A model generated the notes under the pieces. It was not told where the DNA came from. It ran no database searches and worked only from the letters and a program-made list of their open reading frames with translations. From assembly GCF_037176765.1 (NCBI RefSeq), contig NC_090025.1, forward strand, positions 1,142,552 to 1,206,551: a stretch of 64,000 bases of DNA, read 5' to 3'. The stretch's first letter is position 1; each line of letters begins with the position of its first letter. Below are positions 21,901-36,900 of the stretch, piece after piece. The DNA comes from Anolis sagrei. Lineage: Eukaryota; Chordata; Lepidosauria; Squamata; Anolidae. The translations under genes were made by a program, and so were the position numbers.

Positions 21901-24900
21901 AGCACAGGCTGAGTCCCAACATGGAGTTAATTTACGCCTAGGACAAAAGTCTCTGGACATTTGACCAAGATGGCTTTTAATCTGTATCTGGCATAAATCA
22001 GCACAAAATTTAAGTGATTGACTTCATATAAAGTAAGCCTTTAAATAGGCCTGGGCCAACTTGGGCCTTCCCTTCAGGTGTTTTGGACTCCAACTTCCTG
22101 GTGAGTGCTTGAGCAAGGGGAACTCTAGATGAGGTGCAACAGGAACATGAAAAGACTGGGAACAAAGAACACAGCAACTTTCTAAACTCTCCTCCTTCAT
22201 GAACGCCATGGAGAAGGGGGCATGCGAATGTGATGGGGGGGGGGGGTCATAAAAACAGCCAGGAAGAAAGCATGAGAGATTGTTAATTCTCTAATATGAT
22301 GGTCCTGAAACAAGAGTTTTTGTTCCTTCGAACAGACATCCCTTCAAAGCAAACGCCTCCTCCCCATAAGTTTATGGCTGGCTTGAAGGCGCACACAAAC
22401 ATCCCTGAGAGCTGCCCATAGGCATCTTGACCCCAGCCTCAGGATTCAGCACCTGTTCAAAAGGTGAAATGCTTACCTGTCTGACCCAGGTGAGTCCTGG
22501 ATGTAGATCCCAGTGCTGTTGGGCTTGGTCTTGGTCTTGGAAGAGTACCCTGAAAGAGCCAGGACGGAGACCATGTCACGCAAAGGCTCTCAAAAGGCCT
22601 CATGACCCTGCAAGCCACATCACAGCCAGAGCACTTTAAAGAATCTGTATGGTCAGAAATATTAAAAATTAACTGGGTATTTTTAATTACAGAAACGTGA
22701 GTTAAGCACTGAAAAGGTGAAATGGATGCAATGACTCAACAAAAGCTGCAGTTCTATATAAGCAGGTGTGTCTGTAGCTTAGAAGCTCTCAGTCTGAGGT
22801 AGCCCTCAGTGTGTGAGAGGTCTCTGTGGGAGAAGGGCCTCAGTATTAGTAGGCCTCAGTGTTAGTTCGCCTCAGTGTGTGAGAGAGGAGTAAGTCTGAG
22901 AGAGCCCTTAGTCTGTGAGAAGGCCTCAGTGGGAAAAAGGCCTCAATGTCAGTAGGCTTGTGCGCCAGTTGCGCCCATACCTTGGGAAGTCTGAGAGAGC
23001 CCTTAGTCCAGGGTCCTCAAACTATGGCCCGAGGGCCAGATATGGCCCTCCAAGGTCATTTACCCAGCCCTCGCTCAGGGTCAACCTAAATCTGAAACAA
23101 CTTGAAAGCACACAACAACAACAACAACAATCCTATCTCATCAGCCAAAAGAAGCCCACATTTCCCATTGAAATACTAATAAGTTTATATTTGTTAAAAT
23201 TGTTCTTTGTTTTAACTATTGTATTGTTTTAAATGTTTTTTTTGCACTACAAATAAGATATGTGCAGTGTGCACAGGAATTCATTCATGTTTTTTTTTTA
23301 TTATAATCCGGCCCTCCAACAGTTTGAGGGACTGTCACCTGGCCCTCTGTTGAAAAAGTTTGAGGACCCCTGCTTTAGTCTGTGAGAAGGCCTCAGTGGG
23401 AGAAAGGCCTCAATGTGAAGTAGGCCTCAGTGTGAGTAGGCCTGGTGTGAGAAACTTCGGCAAGGAAAGCCCCAGGTTGAAGGCCATTGTGTGTGAAGCA
23501 CCAGTGTGAAGGCTGCTGTGTGAGAGGAGGCTCTGCGAGAGTGAAGCTGTTCATCTGCATGAAAAAGAAGCCCAGCGCAAAGAAGCCCAGCGTGGAAGCA
23601 AAGAAGGAAGTAAAAAGGACTTTGTTTGTGTTATGAAAACCTTGTTGTAAATACTGCAACTATATGATTTTGCTATAAAGAAAACCCTCCTAAGGAAGAG
23701 ATCACATTGCTCTGTATGTTTTTGCTCTTTTTTTCACTGGCGGTGGGTCACGCTGCTGCTGACAATTTATTCTGCTGTATATTTATGAAGAGGGTCTTTT
23801 GTTAATAAGCCCACTTGCCCAACAAGGATGTCATGGGGCCGCTCCCCTGCCCTTCTTACTCACAGAATGTTCCCCAACAAGTCTCACTAATTTTCAAAAC
23901 CACTTATTATTGGACTTGGTCTCCAAGCTTGTTTTCTGCTTCCCTGGAGACTAGGATGCAACGGATCAATGGCTTCAAACTACAAGAGAGGAGATTCCAT
24001 CTGAACATGAGGAAGAACTTCCTGACTGTGAGAGCCGTTCAGCAGTGGAACTCCCTGCCCCGGAGTGTGGTGGAGGCTCCTTCTTTGGAAGCTTTTAAGC
24101 AGAGGCTGGATGGCCATCTGTCAGGGGTGCTTTGAATGCAATATTCCTGCTTCTTGGCAGAATGGGGTTGGACTGGATGGCCCATGAGGTCTCTTCCAAC
24201 TCTTTGATTCTAGGATTCTATGATTCTATGACTTTCAAGGGAGGCCTGCAAAGGGAACTGCTTCTCCTCGGACCCTTGCTATACACACTAGAATGGGGAA
24301 GAAGAAGTTTGCCTTCCCAGGCAGCTCAGGCAAGAACTGCTCCGGCCTCTCGTGGCTTCTTTGGTCTTCCTTTGGCCATACTGACCACTAACTCGTTTTC
24401 ACCTAGAAAATGCTAGGAAGACATGCCAGTGGGATTCAGGGGGCATCCAAGCAGAAAAAGAGCAAGACCCTAAATCACCCCCCCCCCCAATGCTTTTGCC
24501 AGTCTCACAAGTTCAGATATTCCTCCAACTGACCTTATTATTTATTTATTTATTTATTTACTATTCTTGTATACCGCTGTATCTCAAGCCCAAGGGCGAC
24601 TCACAGCGGTTTCCAAACAGCAAAGACAATAAAAACAGCAATAATTAATATACCATAACAGTTAAATTACACATTTCCATTACTAGCTAATAGACAAACA
24701 TCAATATACCATAATCACAAAACCCACCCCCGATCGCCTCATCATCCAAGCGTGATCGAGATTCGTCGTCCATTGTTCTGTTCCTATGTTCAAATTACCA
24801 GAATTGCACTGAATTACTCAAACGCCTGCACAAACATCCAGGTCTTCAACTTTCTACGGAATATCATGAGAGATGGTGCCAGCCTAACATCTACAGGAAG

Positions 24901-27900
24901 GGCGTTCCACAGCCGAGGAGCCACCACCGAGAAGGCCCTATCTCTTGTCCCCGCCAACCGTGCTTGAGAGGCTGGTGGGATCGAGAGAAGGGCCTCCCCG
25001 GAAGATCTCAAAGTCCGGGTGGGTTCATAGGCCGAGATGCCTAGGTATCTTGGGCCGGAACCGTTTAGGGCAGGGGTAGGGAACCTTCGGCTCTCCAGGT
25101 GTGGTGGACTTCAACTCCCACAATTCCTTGAGGCTCGTGTAAGCCTTTGGGGTGAATGCCGAGCCTCAAGGAATTGTGGGAGTTGAAGTCCACCACACCT
25201 GGAGAGCCGAAGGTTCCCTACCCCTGGTTTAGGGCTTTATAGGCCAGTACCAACACCTTGAATTGGGCCCGGTAGCAAATCGGCAGCCAGTGGAGCTGGT
25301 GCAACAGGGGGGTTGTGTGCTCCCTGCGCTCCGCTCCTGTTAGAATCATGGCTGCCGCGCGTTGGACTAGTTGCAGCTTCCGGGCCGTCTTCAGGGGCAG
25401 CCCCACGTAGAGAGTGTTGCAGTAGTCTAGGCGGGATGTGACAAGAGCGTGTACCACCGTGGCCAAGTCAGACTTCCCAAGATACGGGCGCAGCTAGCGC
25501 ACGAGCCTGAGCTGTGCAAATGCTCCCCTTACCTGTATCCAAGTAGTTGCTGTCTTCCAGGGTCGAGTGCATCCCCGGCTCCTGCATTGAGAGTCAGAGA
25601 GAAAACAAACATGTTTAGATGCCCAACATGGAGACTCCACTAAGGAAGGGGCCTGAGGCTGTTAGGAATGGTGGGAGTTGGAGTCAAACACCTGGATGGA
25701 GGGAGGACCAGAGTTTCCCCATGCCTCCCTCTTCTGCCTCCTTCCTCTGGAAAGTGAAGGACTTTCCCACAGATCCATATCTTGGTCTGCCAGATTTTCC
25801 CCAGGTGTTTCCAATGACCTGAACCCCATTTCTGTTGTCTTTTTTTGTGGTCCTCCTGGCAACCCCTGGACCATGCTTGGCCTTGCCCTGCTCTCCATGC
25901 TCTGGAGGAAGTTCATTGGAAGGAGTTCATGTTGTGCTGCCAGCATGACTCAGCCCTGCTTGGCTCTCTTCTGAGCCGTGTCCAAGGAATGAGATTCTGC
26001 AGCAGCCAATTCCATGGATGACTTACTCCCAGACTCGGCACATCTGCTCGGTGACGGCGGATGTCAATCTGCCTCCTGGCGCGTTATCTTTCATTAAGAA
26101 CTGAGTCAGAGTTCCTCCCTCCTCATGGCTGATTTCCTCCATAATTTGGGGAACATCACTGGCAAGCAACCATGAACACCGCCATAGTTTTGTTCTCCAG
26201 CATCAGGAGAAGGCACGAAACCTTAGAATCCTAGAGTTGGAAGAGACCTCATGGGCCATCTAGTCCAACCCCCTGCCACTCCCCTGAGGTTGTTAATGTT
26301 TCTTCCAGCAATTTTCACCCCAGCTTTGCATTCATCTCTTAACACTTGGTGCTCTTAACACCTTTATTTTCAAAGAAGGAATTCTAAGCAGGCAGCAACT
26401 ATAATGCACACCTTTTTTTGGCCAAATTACAAAGAGCGCACTTTTTGCCACTGCACATTAAATTCGGCAGCAAATCCCCCCCCCCCTTTTTTTTTGGCTT
26501 CAGGGTTTTGCAAACTAAGTGCGCATTAGATTTGATGGTGCATTAGACTCAAGTGAATACAGGAAATTCGTTCTGGCCGAGATTGGATTTCAGAAATGTT
26601 ACCTTTTGGGACTGATACATCCAGAACCCCTCGGCAGCATGGCCACTGGGGGATGCTGGGCATCATAGTCTTTAGAAGGTAAGATTTCAGGGCTTCATGA
26701 GACTATAGAGCAGTGTTTCTCAACCTTCCTAATGCCACAACCCCTTAATACAGTTCCTTATGTTGTGGTGACCCCCCCCCCCCAACATAAAATTATTTTC
26801 GTTGCTCCTTCATAACTGTATGTTTTCCTACTGTTATGAATTGTAATGCAAATATCTGGTGTATTTTCACTGACTGAACCAAATTAGGCACAAATACTCA
26901 ATACACATGGGTTTGAATACTAGTGGGGTTGGGGGGGTTGATTTTGTTGTTTGGGAGTTGTAATTGCTGGGATTAATAGTTCACCTACAATCAAAGAACA
27001 TTCTGAACTCCACCAACAATGTAATTGAACCAAACTTAGCACTCAGAACTTCAATGGCCAACAGAAAACACAGGAAGGGTTTGGTGGGCATTGGCCTTGA
27101 GTTTTGGAGTTGTAGTTCACCTACATCTAGAGAGCACTGTGGACTCAAACAATGATGGATCTGGACCAAACTTGGCACGAATACTCAATATGCCCAAATG
27201 TGAACACTGGTGGGGTTTAGGGAAAATAGATCTTGACATTTGGGAGTTGTAGTTGCTGGGATTTACAGTTCACCTACAATCAAAGAGCATTCTGAACCCC
27301 ACCAACAATAGAATTGGGCCAAACTTCCCACACAGAAACCCCCTTGACGAATACTGCATTTTCTGATGGTCTTCAGCGACCCCTCTGACACCCCATTGCG
27401 ACCCCTCCAGGGGTCCTGACCCCCAGGTTGAGAAACACTGCTATAGAGTATGAGAAAGACAGGATGAAGAGGCAGATCCTTCCACAAGCGAAGGAGCAAA
27501 GCCAAGGCAGAGAGAGGCAGAGACCTGGGGCAGCGGAGGAGGAGTCGGGAAGGAGCAAAGACTGCAGCAGCCTTCAACAGCGGGAGGGCGGCCCTGGAGA
27601 AGGAAGAAGAAGAAGACAGCGAGGAGGAGGCAGGCATGGAAAAGGGGAGGGAGCTTTGGATGTGTAATACATGTGCAAATGTATATTTATGCACACGCAT
27701 AGCCTGGCATCTTGTTGGCAGTATACACAGATGTACCTAGCTACGGTGATCCATGCCACAGTCATCTCAAGACTGGACTACTGTAACGCCCTCTACATCG
27801 GCCTTCCTCTGTCGGTGATCCAGAAGCTCAAGTTGGTACAAAATGCAGCTGCTCGGCTTCTTGCGGGAATTCCGATGAGATGCCACATCACCCCAATCTT

Positions 27901-30900
27901 ACTCATTGAGCACCGGATCACTTTCAAAGGGATGGGACTCACCTTGAAGGCCTTGCCTGGTCTGGGGCCGATGTACCTGAGGGACCGCCTCACCCCCTCC
28001 CAACCCCAGAGATCCCTCCGTTCTGAGGACCAAGATTTATTGGAAATTCCCAGGGTCAAGACCTTGCATTTAACAGCAACTAGACGCAGAGCCTTCACAG
28101 CAGCGGCAGCATCGCTCAGGTACATCGGCCCCAGACCATGCAAGGCCTTCAAGGTGAGTACCATCCCTTTGAAAGTGCTCTGAGTCCCCCTCGGGGAGAT
28201 AGAGCAGTATATAAATAAAGCTGTTGTTGTTGTTATTATTATTATTATTATTATAGAATCATAGAATCATAGAATCAAAGAGTTGGAAGAGACCTCCTGG
28301 GCCATCCAGTCCAACCCCATTCTGCCAAGAAGCAGGAATATTGCATTCAAATAACCCCTGACAGATGGCCATCCAGCCTCTGCTTAAAAGCTTCCAAAGA
28401 AGGAGCCTCCACCACACTCCGGGGCAGAGAGTTCCACTGCTGAACGGCTCTCACAGTCAGGAAGTTCTTCCTAATGTTCAGATGGAATCTCCTCTCTTGC
28501 AGTCATAGGGATTGGAAAAGAGCATTACGGCACCCAGAGTAGGGTTTGCATACCCTAATTCTTTAGAATCCTACTTCCAGAACTAGTTGATTGAACTCCC
28601 TAAAAGCTCATGCTAAAACCAGTGAGTTAAGCCTTAAAGGTGCTGCCTGTGAATCTGCCACTGGAAGCCCCAGGCTGTGATGACGTGCCATAAAGTGTCT
28701 GGGAAAGTGCATGGTGCAAAGACCATTGGTGGGTGTCTGAGAAGCATCTCAGACACCCACCAATGGCCTTTGCATTGGAAAGCAGCAGCTTTCTCAGGCC
28801 ATGAAAGACTTCAACAACACATTTAACAGTCCAAATGGACATTTGTTGGCTTTTCAGGTGTATCTAACTTTTCTAAAATTTTAATAGAGCAAGAAATAGC
28901 ACGGCATAGCAAAATGTAATCTGCCATTTGTTTTAATGGGGGAAATCCCTGGACAGGAGAGTCTGCCTTAACTTTCCTTCTCCTTTTCCTTGGTTTGAAA
29001 CAGCAATTCAGGAAGTGGATGCTTCTGCCCTCTGCTGCCTTCCAGGAAGACAGCAAGGAGAGTGGCCAGAAAGGCACATCCTTTAATACGGTTGGGTTCT
29101 GATGTTCAGAATGGGATTCTGCTCGAAGCAACTGTTGCCTGGGGTGGGCAAAACCCCCAGGATGTTAATACTGAACCCAGAACATTCTATCAAGTGGGGC
29201 CTGGGTGAGGGAATGGCTCTGCTGCCAATGCCTACTGACCTGGTAGGAGTTTGAAGACATCTTCATCTGCCGTTGCTTCTCCTCAATCTTCTGCCTCAGC
29301 GGGATCAGGACCAGCTCCACCACCCCCGGAGTGCACTGGGCCACTTTCCGCACCACGTCTTCCGGGACAGAGAAGTTCAGCTTGTTCAGAACCTTCCTGA
29401 AAGAGCAGCGGAAGGTGGGTGAAGTCAGAGGCCTCCTCCCAAAGCACAGCCCTCACAGGGATTGATCTGGAGAAGAGGGACTTGCCTTGCTGTTTACCTG
29501 GTGTGTTGACTCCTGCGGGTAAACATGCAGCCATGGCAATGTTTTGATGACATGCCAACATTCAGAGAAGAGCTTTGCTTTCTTCTTGTGGCAAAAGAGG
29601 GTGGAATCCAGACTGAGGGGTACTCAGCTAGGGCCACCCACCAACTAAATCCTCATGCTGACTTTTGAGACCCAGTGTTTATTTAAATCATTTTTACCCC
29701 GCCCATATCAGCCCAAAGGCGACTCAGGGCGGCAAACAATCGGCACAATTCGATGCCGTATATAAAATACATACATCAATAAAAATAAAACATCACATTA
29801 CACTATATCTAAAAACATCAAACCAGTGAACAATAACAAATTTAAAACTCTGTCGTCATATTCAGTCCTCATCCGTTCCATCATCTTAGCCATTCCTAGG
29901 TTGTTTTCCAATTCAGGTATATCTGATTAAGCTGAGGCTCCAAAAGCTTGCTCAAAGAGCCAAGTTTTCAGGTTTTTTCGAAAGCTTAGGAGGGAGGGGG
30001 CCGATCTGATACCCCTGGGCAGGGAGTTCCACAGCCGAGGGGCCACCACAGAGAAGGACCTGATTCTCGTCCCCGCCGGACATGCTTGTGAAGCAGATGG
30101 GATCGGGAGCAGGGCCTCAAATCCCTAGTGAGTTCATAGGGGGAGATGCGTTCGGATAGATAAGATAGATTATTCATGTCACCGGCTCCAAAACACAGGA
30201 TAAGGAATCGAACCCAAATACTGCACTTTATCACATCGAGTGTCCCTTTGACACAGCACAATCCCAGCACTTCTGATACCACTTTAACACCCATGGTTCC
30301 AGGATGTGAGAATCTGTGCTTTCCAGCAGAGAACTCTGAATACCACACCAAACAACAAATACCAAGGGAGGGGGTCAAAATGAGAAAATACAGCATATTA
30401 TTTGAGAACACAGAAATGCTGGACCACTCTCACAACCACCATGTCAAACTACACAGAGAAGCCATTGAAATACACAAGCATATGGACAATCTCAACAGAA
30501 AGGAGGAAACCATGAAAATGAACAAAATCTGGCTGCCAGTATTAAAAAAACCTCTAAAATTAAAACAGCAAAACAACAGAGAGGGAACAATCAAAGACAT
30601 CTAATCACCTCTCAACAAAAGATTACCCCAGGCACTAACAAGCCACATGTTGCAACTCAGAGTAGGCTTCACCTTGCTCCCAAACACCACCACACAAGAG
30701 CTGTAGATTTTGTAGTTTATTGAGAAAACATCCAAGTCAAAAACATAGAACAAGCAATGCAAAATTCCAAAGACAAAGGTTCAACGCAAAATACAGTTCC
30801 ATAGGTCCTCAGGTAAAAACATAAAACATAATCCTTTAAGCAATGGTCAACTCAGAGTCCTGAAACACAAGCCCCAAGAATCACGATGCAGGAAGCCCAA

Positions 30901-33900
30901 AGTGTGCTGCTGTAAAGCCAAGATTATTCCATAGAAGCTTTCATGCCCAAAAGCCATGTTGAACTGACACATTCCCTTCGTTAACTAGAAGCCTAAATAC
31001 CTTTTGCTAACATTAAAACATTATGCTCTTGCCAACATGAAAACATTGCAATGACCTTTCCCTGAGCTAGCTTCTCTTCTGCTGGCTGTGAACTCCTCCT
31101 GACCCGCAAATCAAGGCATGCTTGCCGGGTCAGGTCACTATCAAAGCTTTCTGCACAATCACAAAAAAAAAAAAAACTATCACCGTGGGAAGGCAAAGGC
31201 CTTGTTGCGGTTTATCAGTCTATGCGGAAGCTACCCAGTAGTCTTCCCAGCCCCAGCCCTCTAGTCGAATCACACAGAGTCAGAGCAAAAGGAAAAACAA
31301 AATTTACTCTTGAGTGGTCAGAGATAAATATGCAGCTTTACAAAATAACAAGCCTTGAAAATAAACTTAGTCCATTGCAGCAAACTAACTCACACAAAAG
31401 TCCAATGCATTAAAATCATGCATTCTCTGCTTCTTCATTTGTGCAAGGAATCTTGTAGTAAATTGTTCAGGATCTTCAGCAAGTCCTGTAGTATAGAAGT
31501 CCCATCCAGTCTCTTCCTGATCATCTGATCACCATCTCTAAATACACCAGGAAGCACTCCTCATGATATACTCCATGCAGAGAATGGCTCAAGCTTAATT
31601 GCTTAATTGTCCAGGTGTTCTTCCTCAACACGCACCCATACAGGCAATGATCCTTGTAAAAACTTAGCATACATATGCACATCCTGAAATAGGCCTCTCC
31701 ACCTGTTCGTTATCTAATTCATTGGAATTCCTTTCTCCTGAGAACCGCTTTGTTGCCTCTCCAGCTGCACTATCTGCACTGTCTGTTGGAGCCTCAGAAA
31801 AAGACATAGGAACAGGCCCAGAAATCTGTGGCACAGAAAAAGGGCCAGGAATCTGAATCCCATCATCCTGATCATCCGAGAACATCTCAGGCTCAGAATC
31901 ATGCTGAACCACAACACCACACCAAACAACTGCCAGGCCATCAAATGCTAATCAAAGTGGTCTGTTGAAACATTCACCCCTAGCTCCAGCAGACAAGAGT
32001 CCTTTGTCCCACCCTGGTCTTTCCACAGATATATAAACCCATTTTTCCTCCTTCCAACAGACCTCAACTACCCAATGAGAGAACTGTTTATCCTGAAAGA
32101 GAGTTAAATCTCCTGCAATGAAGGGGTTGAACCCAGAGTTTGCCTGGAGGATACTCACCTGTTCAGGTGTCCCCAGTTGGAGAGCTTCTGCTGGGTAGAA
32201 TTAGCCGGGGCATAATTGTGCATTTCCACCATTTTGGGGAAGTAAAACTTCACCACTTCGGCCACCAGAACTGGAGGGATGACAGGAAAGGAGAAGGAGG
32301 AGAACTGGTTGCGGCAGTTGGTCTTCCTGAAACTGGTAGCATTTCTACATCCCTCCTTTGAGCCCCCCACCCAGATTCCCTTTCGTTCCACCCAGAAGCC
32401 CTCCCAGGCTCTGGCTCCTCTTGGTGCAAATTGCAATCCACAAACCAATATACTGTATATACTCAAGTATAAGCTTAGTTTTTCAGCCCCCTTTTTAGGT
32501 TGAAAAAGCTCCTCTCGGCTTATACTCGAGTCAAGGTTGTTTATTATTTTATTCTGTTATTAGTATTATTTTTATTTAATGTATTATTTTATTACATTTA
32601 CAGTATTTTACTCTATTATTATGATGATGATGATGATTATTACATTTATTATTTTACTCTATTATTACTGTTATTATTGCATTTCCATTCTTTTACTTTA
32701 TTATTATTATTTTACTCTCTTTATTATTGTTGGAAGGATACATAAATACATTTACATTGAAGAAGGTTAGAATAATGATTTAATCAGAGTTGGGCAGTCT
32801 TATCTCAAATTACAATTGTATGTAAATATTCAACACCATTTCACCTCCTGATGCCTCAATTAATGTAATTTTATTAGTATCTATTTTTATTTTGAAATTT
32901 ATCTGTAGCGGCTTCATTTGTCGCCCTCGGCATATACTTGAGTTAATACGTTTCCCCAGTTTTCTGTGGTAAAATTAGGTGCCTCGGGTTATATTCGAGT
33001 CAGATTATACTTGAGTATATATGGTAATAAAATATATCTATAATTAGCTTGGGGACCCAGTGATGCCTGGTAATTTCAGAAAGGAATAATAATAATAATA
33101 ATAATATTAATAATAATATTAATAATAATAATAAACTTTATTTATACCCTGCTACCATGTCCTTGAAGGGAACTCTGGAAGGCCAAGCCCAAAAATATAA
33201 TACAGTAAAATAACTGCAACAGAAAAAATCAGAACAAAATACATAAAACATAAAATAAAATGAACAATGCAAATAACATAACAAAAAGTCATATTATAAA
33301 TAATATAAATAATTATATAATTTTATAAATTATATATAAAAATAAATTATAATATATAAATCATAATAGGTAAAGGTAGTCCCCTAACATTAAGTCCAGT
33401 CATGTCTGACTCTGGGACTCTGGTGCTCATCTCCATTTCTAAGCCGAAGAGCCAGCGTTGTCCGAAGACACCTCCAAGGTCATGTGGTCATAGGCAGGAC
33501 TGCATGGAGCGCCGTTACCTTCCTGCTAGAGCGGTACCTATTGATCTGCTCACATTTGCATGTTTTTGAACTGCTAAGCAAAGGATCTCCAGCAAAGGAT
33601 CACCGCCTTGTCGGGGCGCTGGAGCTTGAGCACCTCAATGATGTCATGAGCGAAACCGTGAAGGGCCACCCAAGACGGGACGGTCGTGGCAGAGAGGTCA
33701 GACCAAGCGTGATCCCTGGGGAAGGCAACGGCAAACCACCCCAGTATCCTTGCCAAGAAAACTAAATGGACCAGTACAACCAGAGATATGTCGGTATGCC
33801 ATTGGAAGATGGGACTCCCAGGTCGGAAGATGGCCAAAATGCTACTGGGGAGGAGCAGAGGATAAGTTCAACTAGCCGCAGATGTGATGACGCAGCTAGC

Positions 33901-36900
33901 TCAAAGCCGAAAGGAAGGCTAGCGGCCGACGGTACTGGAGGCAAACGACGAATCCGATGCTCTAAAGATCAACACACCATAGGAACCTGGAATGTAAGAT
34001 CTATGAGCCAGGGCAAATTGGATGTTGTTATTGGTGAGATGTCAAGACTAAAGATAGACATTCTGGGGGTCAGCGAACTGAAATGGACTGGAATGGGCCA
34101 CTTCACATCAGATGACCACCAGATCTACTACTGCGGACAAGAGGAACATCGAAGAAATGGAGTAGCCTTCATAATTAATAAGAAATTCGCTAAAGCGGTG
34201 CTTGGATACAACCCAAAAAATGACAGAATGATCTCAATTCGAGTGCAAGGAAAGCCTTTCAACATCACAGTGATCCAAATATACGCCCCAACCACAGCTG
34301 CTGAAGAAGCAGAAGTAGATCAGTTCTATGAGGATCTGCAGGACCTACTGGATAATACACCAAAAAGAGACATTATTTTCATTACAGGAGACTGGAATGC
34401 CAAGGTGGGAAGTCAAATGACAACTGGGATCACAGGCAAGCATGGTCTGGGAGAACAAAATGAAGCGGGACGCAGGCTGATAGAATTTTGCCAGGAAAAC
34501 TCGCTGTGTATAACGAATACTCTCTTCCAACAACCTAAAAGACGGCTTTACACATGGACCTCACCAGACGGTCAACACCGAAATCAGATTGACTACATCC
34601 TTTGCAGCCAAAGGTGGCGGACATCCATCCAGTCAGTGAAAACAAGACCTGGGGCTGACTGTAGCTCAGATCACGAACTTCTTATTGCCCAATTTAGAAT
34701 AAAACTAAAGAGATCAGGGAAAATACACAGACCAGTTAGATATGATCTCACTAACATTCCTAGCGAATATACAGTGGAAGTGAAGAACAGATTTGAAGGA
34801 CTAGATTTAGTAAACAGAGTCCCAGAAGAACTATGGACAGAAGTCCGAGACATTGTTCAGGAGGCGGCAACAAAGTACGTTCCAAAGAAAAAGAAAACCA
34901 AGAAGGCAAAATGGTTGTCTGCTGAGACACTGGAAGTAGCCCAAGAAAGGAGGAAAGCAAAAGGAAACAGTGAAAAGGGGAGATATGCCCAGTTAAATGC
35001 GCAATTCCAGAGGTTAGTGAGAAGAGATAAGGAACTATTTTTAAATAAGCAATGCATGGAAGTGGAAGAAGACAACAGAATAGGAAGGACAAGAGACCTC
35101 TTCCAGAAAATTAGAAACATTGGAGGTAAATTTCAGACAAAAATTGGTATGATAAGAAACAAAGATGGCAGGGACCTAACAGAAGCTGAAGAGATCAAGA
35201 GAAGGTGGCGAGACTATACAGAAGATCTGTATAGGAAGGATAACAATATCGAGGATAGCTTTGACGGTGTGGTGAATGAATTAGAACCAGACATCCTGAG
35301 GAGTGAGGTTGAATGGGCCTTAAGAAGCATTGCTAACAACAAGGCAGCAGGAGACGACGGGATCCCAGCTGAACTGTTTAAAATCTTAAAAGATGATGCT
35401 GTCAAGGTGATGCATGCCATTTGCCAGCAAATATGGAAAACACAAGAATGGCCATCAGACTGGAAAAAATCAACTTATATCCCCATACCAAAAAAGGGAA
35501 ATGCGAAAGACTGCTCAAACTTCCGTACAGTGGCCCTTATTTCTCATGCCAGGAAGGTAATGCTCAAGATCCTGCAAGGAAGAAGACTCCAGCCAGACAG
35601 GGAGCGAGAGTGGCCAGATGTTCAAGCTGGGTTTAGAAAAGGCAGAGGAACGAGAGACCAGATTGCCAATATCCGCTGGATAATGGAGAAAGGCAGGGAG
35701 TTCCAGAAAAACATCTACTTCTGCTTCATTGACTATTCTAAAGCCTTTGACTGTGTGGATCATAATAAATTGTGGCAAGTTCTTGGTGGGATGGGCATAC
35801 CAAGCCACCCTGTCTCTCTCCTGAGGAATCTGTACAAGGACCAAGGAGCAACAGTCAGAACTGACCACGGAACAACAGACTGGTTCAAGATTGGGAAAGG
35901 CGTCCGGCAAGGCTGCATCCTCTCACCCAACCTCTTTAACTTGTATGCAGAACACATCATGCGATGTGCGGGGCTGGATGAATGCAAAGCTGGGGTGAAA
36001 ATGGCTGGAAGAAACATTAACAACCTCAGATATGCAGATGACACCACCCTGATGGCCGAAAGCGAGGAGGAGCTGAGGAGCCTTCTAATCAAGGTGAAAG
36101 AAGAAAGCGCAAAAGCCGGGTTGCAGCTAAACGTCAAAAAAAACCAAGGTTATGGCAACAAGAATGATTGACAACTGGAAAATAGAGGGAGAAACCGTGG
36201 AGGCCGTGACAGACTTTGTATTTCTAGGCGCAAAGATTACTGCAGATGCAGACTGTAGCCAGGAAATCAGAAGACGCTTCCTTCTTGGGAGGAGAGCAAT
36301 GTCCAGTCTCGATAAAATAGTAAAGAGTAGAGACATCAGACTGGCAACAAAGATCCGCCTAGTCAAAGCCATGGTATTCCCTGTAGTCACCTACGGATGT
36401 GAGAGCTGGACCTTAGGGAAGGCTGAGCGAAGGAAGAGAGATGCTTTTGAGCTGTGGTGTTGGAGGAAAGTTCTGAGAGTGCCTTGGACTGCGAGAAGAT
36501 CCAACCAGTCCATCCTCCAGGAAATAAAGCCCGGCTGCTCACTGGAGGGAAGGAGACTAGAGGGAAAGTGGAAGTCCTTTGGCCACATCATGAGGAGACA
36601 GCAAAGCCTAGAGAAGGGAATGATGCTGGGGAAAGTGGAAGGCAAAAGGAAGAGGGGCCGACCAAGGGCAAGATGGATGGATGGCATCCTTGAAGTGACC
36701 GGACTGACCTTGAGGGAGCTGGGGGTGGTAACGGCCGACAGGGAGCTCTGGCGTGGGCTGGTCCATGAGGTCACGAAGAGTCGGAGACGACTGAACGAAT
36801 GAACAACAACGAACTGCTAGGTTGGCAGAAGCTCACGCAGCTCCCTGGAATTGAACCTGCGACCTTTTGATCAACAAGCTCAGCAGCTCAGTGCTTTAAC

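Noticed and set aside
33766-36802. A host endonuclease gene
   Set aside because: Target duplication, AAC tail and sequence identify it as RTE-BovB.
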